Shown: positions 1 through 5,581 of the stretch, in pieces | How the letters are laid out: the number at the start of each line of letters is the position of its first letter | Position numbering within the stretch: the stretch's first letter is position 1 | Assembly (NCBI GenBank): GCA_022793555.1 | Contig: JAAWDB010000024.1 | Location: 1 to 12,757 of the forward strand | Reading direction: 5' to 3' | Length of the DNA: 12,757 nt | Source: Bacilli bacterium | GTDB lineage: Bacteria > Bacillota_I > Bacilli_A > RF39 > UBA660 | The notes under the pieces: model-generated | The model's database searches: none | Seen by the model: only the letters and a program-made list of their open reading frames with translations | What the model was told of the DNA's origin: nothing | Translations under genes and position numbers: made by a program

Positions 1-2
1 AT

Positions 3-1331
3 GTATCACGAGAAAAGTTAATTAATATTTTTCATAGCGATGCTTACGAAACCGCAAAATTTAGTGATCAAATCTGTTCCCGTTTTCGTTATTTTTTATC
101 AACGGTTTTAACTTTGGTCTATGTCTTTTCTGTCTCTATTCCAATTGGTTTAGTTATTTTGGGAATTATTATGATTAATTATAAAGTTCTTGATTGGATT
201 AATTCAAGAATTAGTATGGCCACTAAGGAAACAAAGGAACGAGTTGATGATGAATTTGAAACTTTCTCAGAAATTCTTTCTTCTAAAAATATGATTGAAT
301 CTTATGATTTAACCAAAAAAATGGAACGAGATTTTGTTAAGAAAAATGAACGTTTTATGAAAGCTCAACATAAAAAGAACATGGCTAATTCCATGCTAGA
401 TAATAATTTCTTTTGTTATTATAAAAGTGTTATTTATGTGGTTACTTTAGTTTTAATTTATTTATTATCTTCTGGTAATCTTACTTTAACGGTTTATTTA
501 ATTGTGGTTTCTTATTTAACCGATAGTATCACGAATAGTAAGGACTTTATGGGGATTTTAACGGAGCTTAAGAATGCTTATGTTACTTGTAACCGTGTTA
601 ATATTATTTTGAATTTTGATGAGAAAAAAGGTATTCAATTTGGAAATGTTGATCAAGATGAAATTGAGGGTGAAATTGACTTTTTAAATGTTAATTTTGA
701 TGCTTCTAAAGTTGATGATTTTGAATTAAATGATTTAAAAGATGTCAGCTTTCATATTGGATCACATCAAACGATTTTATTTCATGGTGCAAAAAGTAGT
801 GGAAAAAGAACAATCTTTTATTTATTACGTCGTTTGGTAACTGCTGGTGATGGAGATATTTATGTCGATAAATTTAAGATTTGTGATTATAAAGAAAAAA
901 TATATCGTTCTAATGTTAATTATTTGACGACTAAACCATTTTTTTATCATGGATCCGTCTTGCATAATATGAAATTGATTGATGCTAATAAAGAGCACAT
1001 TATTGATTCTTTGAAACAAGTTGGAATTTATGATTATTTGTGTAGTCTACCGAAAGGATTAAAAACAGAAGCAAATAGTTTGCCTAAAAGAGAACAATAT
1101 TTGCTTAGTTTAGCAAGGCTTTTATTAATTAATAGTGAGATATTAATTTTATATGAGTTTCCTAATTATTTAAGTGCTCTTGATAAAGAGGAAATAAAAA
1201 AAGTTCTAATCAATTTTCATGATAGAAAAACGATTATTATGTTTTCAGCCAATGACGAAATCGCAGATATTGCTGATAAAGTATTTGAAGTTGAACGAGG
1301 TAAAGTACAATTACAATCTGATTTAACTTAA
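3..1331 (+). CDS. ABC exporter-type protein with degenerate ATPase domain (5' end cut by window edge)
   Basis: The frame is open from base 3 to the TAA at 1329-1331, so the gene begins outside the window; a TTG at 114 is internal. The first ~200 residues resemble the later helices of an exporter membrane domain (hydrophobic stretches near 108-180 and 410-475, with a charged cytoplasmic loop between). An ABC nucleotide-binding domain follows from about 680. Its fold markers persist (LKDVSFHI, PFFYHGSVLHNM, a SALD D-loop at the end of the Walker B region), but the ATP contacts are altered. Walker A reads GAKSSGKR-T (786-812; Arg where Ser/Thr binds magnesium). The signature is LPKREQ (1080-1097) instead of LSGGQ. 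Walker B is ILILYEF (Asp to Tyr, Glu kept, 1140-1160). The Q-loop Gln aligns with Thr and the H-loop His with Ala (1248-1250). I infer a pseudo-ATPase half that pairs with a catalytic partner, or has a non-transport role. The cargo is unknown; a bacteriocin/peptide exporter relative is possible. Confidence 0.8.
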   Translation, partial: VSREKLINIFHSDAYETAKFSDQICSRFRYFLSTVLTLVYVFSVSIPIGLVILGIIMINYKVLDWINSRISMATKETKERVDDEFETFSEILSSKNMIESYDLTKKMERDFVKKNERFMKAQHKKNMANSMLDNNFFCYYKSVIYVVTLVLIYLLSSGNLTLTVYLIVVSYLTDSITNSKDFMGILTELKNAYVTCNRVNIILNFDEKKGIQFGNVDQDEIEGEIDFLNVNFDASKVDDFELNDLKDVSFHIGSHQTILFHGAKSSGKRTIFYLLRRLVTAGDGDIYVDKFKICDYKEKIYRSNVNYLTTKPFFYHGSVLHNMKLIDANKEHIIDSLKQVGIYDYLCSLPKGLKTEANSLPKREQYLLSLARLLLINSEILILYEFPNYLSALDKEEIKKVLINFHDRKTIIMFSANDEIADIADKVFEVERGKVQLQSDLT

Positions 1332-1345
1332 ATTTTGTTTTTTTG

Positions 1346-1382
1346 ATAAAAAGTAAAATAATAAATTACTTTTTATTTTTTT
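1346..1382 (+). terminator. Intrinsic terminator after the ABC gene
   Basis: An 11-bp perfect inverted repeat (1346-1356 with 1366-1376, 9-nt loop) begins 14 bases after the stop codon and runs straight into seven T residues (1376-1382). The stem is A/T-rich with a single G-C pair, so it is weaker than a classical terminator, but position and T-tail fit. Confidence 0.7.
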
Positions 1383-1409
1383 GTCATTTTCGGTATATTT
1401 AGTTAGTTG

Positions 1410-1438
1410 TTGAAACAAATGGTAAGATATGGTATTCT
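1410..1438 (+). promoter_or_regulatory. SigA-type promoter of the CDF transporter
   Basis: TTGAAA (1410-1415) and TATTCT (1433-1438) are separated by exactly 17 bp. The predicted start of transcription (~1445) lies just before the ribosome site AAGAGGTG (1448-1455). This places the promoter inside the 5' extension of the longest open frame and rules out its TTG starts at 1407 and 1410 and ATG at 1419. Confidence 0.65.
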
Positions 1439-1463
1439 TATTTTTCCAAGAGGTGTATTTGAA

Positions 1464-2330
1464 ATGGATGGAATGAAAAAGGTAAGTCAAGTGGGACTTT
1501 ATGGAGTTTTGGGTAATATTTTTTTAATGCTTATTAAGCTTATAAGTGGAATTATTTTTTCAAGCCAAGCTATGATAGCTGATGGAATAAATAGTACTAT
1601 GGATATTTTTGCTTCATTAATGACCTTGTTAGGTGGAAAGATCGCAGAAAAACCACGAGATCGAGATCATCATTTTGGGCATGGAAAAGCGGAGTTTTTA
1701 TTTTCTCTTTTTGTTAGTTTATCGATGTTTTTTGGAGCAATTTTTATTTTTAAAGAAGCAATATCTGGTCTATTTTCTGGACACAGGTTGGAATTTTCGT
1801 TTTTGTTAATTCTGGTTTGTCTTACTACCATTATCGTGAAGGGTGTTTTATATTTTTATTCTAGAAAAATTTATAATGAAACAAAAAGTATTTTGGTAGA
1901 GTCTAGTATGTTAGATCATCGGAATGATATGATTGTTACGACATTTACATTAATATCTATAATTTTATCTCGTTTTCAAGTTTCTTTTTTTGATAGTTTA
2001 ACCAGTATGGGAATTGCAATTTTGATTTTTTATTCGGGAATAAAAATTTTTCTTGATAGTTATGCGATTTTGATGGATCATGCTTTAGAAGAAAAACGAG
2101 TAGAAGAGATTAAAAAATATATTTTACGTAATAAAAAAATTCAAGGTATTACGAAATTTGAAACTACACCAGTAGGGTATCAATATCTTCTTATTTTGTC
2201 TATTTTAGTAGATGGTAATTTGAGTACTTATGAAAGTCATGAAATTGCTGATAATTTAGAAAAAAAGCTAATACACAAATATCCAGAGCTACTTACAGTT
2301 ACGATTCATGTAAATCCGGTAAAAACATAA
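1464..2330 (+). CDS. Cation diffusion facilitator transporter, probable manganese exporter
   Basis: A 288-residue integral membrane protein of the CDF family, which exports divalent metals by proton antiport as a dimer. Start chosen at ATG 1464 because AAGAGGTG sits 8 bases upstream and the promoter overlaps longer alternatives. Six hydrophobic segments fill roughly residues 10-200, followed by the cytoplasmic metallochaperone-like domain ending in TVTIHVNP. Landmarks are DGINSTMD in helix 2 (residues 40-47), HHFGHGKAE in the following loop (69-77) and DHRND in helix 5 (151-155). The four-residue transport site therefore reads Asn43/Asp47 with Asp151/Asp155. Zinc exporters usually carry His/Asp or Asp-Asp-His-Asp here, whereas an Asn-Asp-Asp-Asp set is associated with MntE-like manganese exporters. 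Manganese specificity is inferred from those residues only. The gene stands alone, between a terminator and convergent murC. Confidence 0.88.
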   Translation: MDGMKKVSQVGLYGVLGNIFLMLIKLISGIIFSSQAMIADGINSTMDIFASLMTLLGGKIAEKPRDRDHHFGHGKAEFLFSLFVSLSMFFGAIFIFKEAISGLFSGHRLEFSFLLILVCLTTIIVKGVLYFYSRKIYNETKSILVESSMLDHRNDMIVTTFTLISIILSRFQVSFFDSLTSMGIAILIFYSGIKIFLDSYAILMDHALEEKRVEEIKKYILRNKKIQGITKFETTPVGYQYLLILSILVDGNLSTYESHEIADNLEKKLIHKYPELLTVTIHVNPVKT

Positions 2331-2336
2331 AAAAAC

Positions 2337-2353
2337 AAGCAGAAAATGTGCTT
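2337..2353 (-). terminator. Short hairpin between convergent CDF gene and murC (weak terminator)
   Basis: AAGCA (2337-2341) and TGCTT (2349-2353) can form a 5-bp stem around a 7-nt loop in the 21-base gap, partly inside the murC stop codon. On the minus strand it is followed by a broken T-rich stretch (complement of the A-rich 2321-2335), so it would serve murC better than the CDF gene. The stem is short, hence low confidence. Confidence 0.35.
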
Positions 2354-3731
2354 ATTCTTCTATTAGTTGGTATCCCACTTGATTGATGGGGCCTGCTCCA
2401 ATTGTTACAATGATATCTTCTTTTTTTACTTGTTCTTTTAAATAAAGAATAATTTGTTCGTAAGAATCCAAATATATACAATTTGGATTTTTTTCTTTGA
2501 TTAGTTTTAGTAAATCTTTCGAGGAGATACCTGTTGTATTTATTTCACGAGCAGCATAGATTTCACTTAAAATGACATGATCAAATTCTGCTAAGACATT
2601 AGCAAAATCTTTTAAATGTTCGATTGTTCTAGTGTAGGTATGAGGTTCAAAAATGGCCCATGTTTCATGATGTGGTATTTCTTTACTGGTATTAAGTGTG
2701 GTTTTGATTTCGGTTGGATGATGAGCGTAATCATCAAATACAGGAATACTTTGGTATTCACCGATTTTTTCAAAACGACGATTAGCTCCAGTAAATTCTT
2801 GTAAACCTTGTGATATTATTTCTGCCTTGATATGGTAAAAATCACAAGTGGCAATACAAGCTAAGGCATTTAGAATGTTATGGATACCTCGAACATTTAA
2901 AGTAAATGTATGATAAAGGTTTCCTTTTTTATAACAATCAAAAGTAGGGTAGCCATAGGAATCTAAGTGAATATTCTTGGCTTGGTAGTCGGCAGTAGCA
3001 TTGATACCATAAGTAATTAAAGAGCAAGAGATATCTTTGGTTACTTCTTTGGTATTTTCATCATCGTAGTTGGCAATTACTAAGCCGTTGTGATCTAATT
3101 TTTGAATGAATTTTTGAAAAGAGCATTTTACATTATCCATGGTTTTGAAATAGTCAAGGTGGTCGTTATCGATATTTAAAATGATTTCGGTTTTTGGATA
3201 AAATTGTAAAAAGGAATCGACGTATTCACAAGCTTCTAGAATAAAATAATCACTGTTTCCAGTACGATTATTTCCTTTAATATTTTTTAAGTAAGCTCCA
3301 ACTTCAATTGTTGGATCATATTCTGCCTTTAAAAAGCAAGTGGCAATCATGGATGTGGTGGTGGTTTTGCCATGAGTTCCACTAATACAAATGCATTCTT
3401 TGTAACATTTCGTGATAAGTCCTAAAAATTCAGAACGCTCCATGTGTTCTTTTTTTAATTCTATAACTTTCTTTCGTTCAGGATCATCTTCTTTAATGGC
3501 TGCTGTATAAACAATTAAATCCGCACTTTCAATCATTTCTGGATGATGTCCAATTTGGATATCGAGTCCTAAGTTTTTTAAGTGTTTGGTATTATCGCTT
3601 TCATGAGCGTCACTTCCTGTAATAGTAAATCCATAATGGGTTAGGTGTTCGGCAAGTCCACTCATACTTACGCCACCAATTCCAATCATATGGATTTTTT
3701 GATATTTTTTAATGGTTTCTAAATTCGTCAT
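2352..3731 (-). CDS. murC: UDP-N-acetylmuramate--L-alanine ligase
   Basis: A cytoplasmic Mur ligase that adds L-alanine to UDP-MurNAc using ATP, the first step of the peptidoglycan stem peptide. The length of 459 residues is normal. Three domains are visible. The N-terminal UDP-binding fold has GIGGVSMSGLA at residues 17-27. The central ATPase has the P-loop GTHGKTTTT (118-126, Lys122), the LEACE segment (165-169) and NIDNDHLDYF (187-195). The C-terminal domain has DDYAHHPTE (333-341), diagnostic of MurC/Mpl; Mpl is less likely in a Gram-positive. ATG 3731 is preceded at 7 bases by a perfect GGAGG (complement of 3739-3743). It is transcribed away from the mraZ operon rather than sitting among later dcw genes, so it has its own promoter. 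Confidence 0.96.
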   Translation of the reverse strand: MTNLETIKKYQKIHMIGIGGVSMSGLAEHLTHYGFTITGSDAHESDNTKHLKNLGLDIQIGHHPEMIESADLIVYTAAIKEDDPERKKVIELKKEHMERSEFLGLITKCYKECICISGTHGKTTTTSMIATCFLKAEYDPTIEVGAYLKNIKGNNRTGNSDYFILEACEYVDSFLQFYPKTEIILNIDNDHLDYFKTMDNVKCSFQKFIQKLDHNGLVIANYDDENTKEVTKDISCSLITYGINATADYQAKNIHLDSYGYPTFDCYKKGNLYHTFTLNVRGIHNILNALACIATCDFYHIKAEIISQGLQEFTGANRRFEKIGEYQSIPVFDDYAHHPTEIKTTLNTSKEIPHHETWAIFEPHTYTRTIEHLKDFANVLAEFDHVILSEIYAAREINTTGISSKDLLKLIKEKNPNCIYLDSYEQIILYLKEQVKKEDIIVTIGAGPINQVGYQLIEE

Positions 3732-3752
3732 TTTTTTTCCTCCGTTTGTTTT

Positions 3753-3781
3753 ATTATAGCTTATGTGAAAATAAACGTAAA
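3753..3781 (-). promoter_or_regulatory. murC promoter
   Basis: Read on the minus strand, TTTACG (3781-3776) and a perfect TATAAT (3758-3753) are 17 bp apart. Transcription would begin near 3746, only a few bases before the GGAGG ribosome site, giving a leader of about 15 nt. Confidence 0.65.
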
Positions 3782-3840
3782 GTTTTCTCTTTTTCTTCGT
3801 AAATAATTTACAAAAAAGTTTCTAAAATTTTGAGAAGTTC

Positions 3841-3869
3841 TTTACTTTTTTTCGTGGTTCGTGTAATAT
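3841..3869 (+). promoter_or_regulatory. Candidate promoter of the mraZ operon
   Basis: TTTACT (3841-3846) and TAATAT (3864-3869) are separated by 17 bp. An overlapping -10 reading, TGTAAT at 3862-3867, is also possible. Either choice puts the transcription start at about 3874-3876, inside the first GTGG repeat, so a protein bound to the repeats would touch the promoter start site. Confidence 0.5.
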
Positions 3870-3870
3870 A

Positions 3871-3910
3871 GTGGTAGATAGTGGTACAAGGTGGAAGAAA
3901 GTGGGGGATG
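3871..3910 (+). promoter_or_regulatory. MraZ operator: four GTGG repeats at 10-bp spacing
   Basis: GTGG begins at 3871, 3881, 3891 and 3901, each exactly one helical turn apart, followed by variable hexamers (TAGATA, TACAAG, AAGAAA, GGGATG). MraZ is known to bind direct repeats with a G-rich core on a ten-base period ahead of its own gene (TGGG-type in E. coli, GTGG-type in mycoplasmas), so this is most likely the autoregulatory operator. A further degenerate unit (GTGT at 3861) continues the phase upstream. The last repeat contains the ribosome-binding Gs and the first possible ATG. Confidence 0.85.
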
Positions 3911-3913
3911 AAA

Positions 3914-4348
3914 ATGTTCTTAGGCGAATATCATCATAACATTGATGAAAAAGGCCGGATTGTACTTCCTTCCAAGTTTCGGACGGAATTAAAGGACAAA
4001 TTCATTATTGCTCGCGGTCTTGAAAAATGCTTGTATGTTTATTCTTTAGACGATTGGAATAAACTGGTTAGCAAGTTAAATACTCTACCTTTTACAAAAA
4101 AAGATGCCAGAACTTTTACTCGTTCTTTCTTCTCTGGTGCTACTTTCTGCGAGTTCGACAATCAAGGTAGAACTTGCATAACCTCCCCACTCGTTAGTTA
4201 TGCCGGTTTGAAGCGTGAATGTGTTATAATCGGCGCTAACGACCGTATTGAAATATGGGATAAAGAAGCTTGGGAGATGGTTTTAGAAGATAATGAAGAG
4301 AATCTTTCTGATATCGCCGAAAACTTATTTATGGATGTGAATTTATGA
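3914..4348 (+). CDS. mraZ: Transcriptional regulator MraZ
   Basis: A DNA-binding protein of the MraZ family, which forms rings of subunits and controls its own dcw operon. The protein is 144 residues with two tandem AbrB-like halves, each marked by its signature: DEKGR at 11-15 and DNQGR at 82-86, close to the usual length. Family members begin MF(M/L)GEY, which favours ATG 3914; ATG 3908 (MKMFLGEY) is an alternative, and the longer GTG frame from 3881 would begin inside the operator. GGGGG at 3903-3907 lies 6 bases before 3914. The stop codon overlaps the next start (ATGA, 4345-4348), indicating translational coupling with rsmH. The gene is visibly more G+C-rich than its neighbours (about 39% by hand count). 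Confidence 0.95.
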   Translation: MFLGEYHHNIDEKGRIVLPSKFRTELKDKFIIARGLEKCLYVYSLDDWNKLVSKLNTLPFTKKDARTFTRSFFSGATFCEFDNQGRTCITSPLVSYAGLKRECVIIGANDRIEIWDKEAWEMVLEDNEENLSDIAENLFMDVNL

Positions 4349-5286
4349 AACATTATTCTGTTTTAAAGAGTGAAGCTCTTCGTTATTTAAATTTAAAAGC
4401 AAATGGAATTTATGTGGATGCAACACTTGGTTATGGTGGACATTCTAGTGAGATTTTAGAGAAAATTCCTGAGGGAATGCTGTATGCATTTGATCAAGAT
4501 CAAGAAGCGATCCAATATTCCAAAGAACGTTTAGAAAAAATTGGAACAAATTTTGAGTTAATTCATTGTAATTTTGTTCATATGAAAGAAGAATTACTTC
4601 AAAGAGGCATTACTAAAGTGGATGGCATTTTGTTTGATTTAGGAGTTTCTAGTCCGCAAATTGATGATGAGTCACGTGGTTTTTCTTTTATGAGAGAAGA
4701 AAAACTTGATATGCGGATGGATCAAACTAAGGATTTCGATGCGCGTGAGTTACTTCTTACGTATTCTTATGAGCGTTTGTGTGAAGTGTTTTTTCGTTAT
4801 GGTGAAGAGAGTCGTAGTAGACAAATTGCTAAGAAAATTGTAGATACCAGAAAGGAAAAGCCAATTGAAACGACGATGGAACTTGTTTCAATTATTGAAG
4901 ATGCGGTAGGGGCTAATTATTTTTATAAAAAACACCCTGAGCGTAATATTTTTCAAGCCATACGTATTGAAGTGAATCAAGAACTTTTGGTGTTAGAAAA
5001 GGTTCTTCCTGATGCGATTTCGTTATTAAAAAAAGAGGGACGAATTTGTGTCATTACGTTTCATTCTTTGGAAGATCGTATTACTAAAAATATATTTAAG
5101 CAGTATGCAAGTGTTGATGAGATGGTGAAAGGGTTACCAGAAATTCCTTTCGAATATCAACCAGTGATTCAAATTGTAACGAAAAAGCCTATTGTGCCAG
5201 GGGATGAAGAATTAAAAGAAAATCGAAGAAGCAAAAGTGCGAAACTTCGTGTAATAGAAAGGATAAAAGAGGATGAAGAAGACTAG
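4345..5286 (+). CDS. rsmH: 16S rRNA (cytosine-1402-N4)-methyltransferase
   Basis: A SAM-dependent enzyme (old name MraW) that N4-methylates C1402 in the decoding centre of 16S rRNA. The length of 313 residues is typical. Motifs in order: HYSVL at 3-7, the SAM-binding DATLGYGGHS at 25-34, an acidic FDQD at 49-52, GILFDLGVSSPQID at 94-107, RGFSF at 111-115, FHSLEDR at 239-245 and the basic tail NRRSKSAKLRVIER at 293-306. The start overlaps the mraZ stop by four bases and the end overlaps ftsL by 14 bases, so the three are one translational unit. Confidence 0.97.
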   Translation: MKHYSVLKSEALRYLNLKANGIYVDATLGYGGHSSEILEKIPEGMLYAFDQDQEAIQYSKERLEKIGTNFELIHCNFVHMKEELLQRGITKVDGILFDLGVSSPQIDDESRGFSFMREEKLDMRMDQTKDFDARELLLTYSYERLCEVFFRYGEESRSRQIAKKIVDTRKEKPIETTMELVSIIEDAVGANYFYKKHPERNIFQAIRIEVNQELLVLEKVLPDAISLLKKEGRICVITFHSLEDRITKNIFKQYASVDEMVKGLPEIPFEYQPVIQIVTKKPIVPGDEELKENRRSKSAKLRVIERIKEDEED

Positions 5287-5566
5287 AAAAAAAATAAAAA
5301 TGGTACGAGGAGAAAAAATCATTTATGTTATGATTTTCTTGCTTATTATGACAATGCCAATTTGTACAGTGCTAACAAAAGCTCTTTTGTCAGAGAGTAA
5401 TATTGAAGTAGAGCAAATGAAAGCGAAAATTGATAAACAAAAGGATGTTAATGATTCTTTGAGTATGCAGATTGATGAACTTGCTAGTCTTGATAAGATT
5501 CAACAAGTTGCAACGGAAAAAGGATTAAGTTATAATAATGAAAATATTAAAGTAATTAATGAATAA
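5273..5566 (+). CDS. ftsL: FtsL-like cell division protein
   Basis: A 97-residue single-pass membrane protein: basic cytoplasmic N-terminus (KKTRKKIKMVRGEK), one hydrophobic helix at about 15-37, then a heptad-like region at 42-75 (EVEQMKAKIDKQKDVNDSLSMQIDEL) and a short tail. This architecture, with its place between rsmH and a class B PBP, identifies FtsL, which joins DivIC/FtsB and the septal PBP in the divisome; sequence alone is poorly conserved in this family. The ATG at 5273 lies within the rsmH coding end with AAAGGA (5258-5263) 9 bases upstream. The internal ATG at 5300 lacks a ribosome site. Confidence 0.85.
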   Translation: MKKTRKKIKMVRGEKIIYVMIFLLIMTMPICTVLTKALLSESNIEVEQMKAKIDKQKDVNDSLSMQIDELASLDKIQQVATEKGLSYNNENIKVINE

Positions 5567-5581
5567 ATAAAGAGGAAGTTT

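Noticed and set aside
114..116. TTG as the start of the ABC protein
   Set aside because: The frame is open back to base 3 and the upstream residues continue the exporter membrane domain, so the gene is cut by the window edge.
3..1331. ABC gene as a pseudogene
   Set aside because: No frameshift or premature stop is visible, hydrophobic helices and fold motifs are kept, and a terminator follows directly.
2616..2804. Open frames antisense to murC, pbpB, nrdD and the ABC gene
   Set aside because: They are short, lie wholly opposite strongly identified genes, lack good ribosome sites and give no recognisable protein.
3820..3836. Near-palindrome TTCTAAAATTTTGAGAA between murC and mraZ
   Set aside because: One arm has an extra base and the core is only AAAATTTT, which is expected by chance in such A+T-rich DNA.
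3881..3913. GTG at 3881 as the mraZ start
   Set aside because: It lies within the operator repeats, near the predicted transcription start, without a ribosome site; MraZ proteins begin at MF(M/L)GEY.
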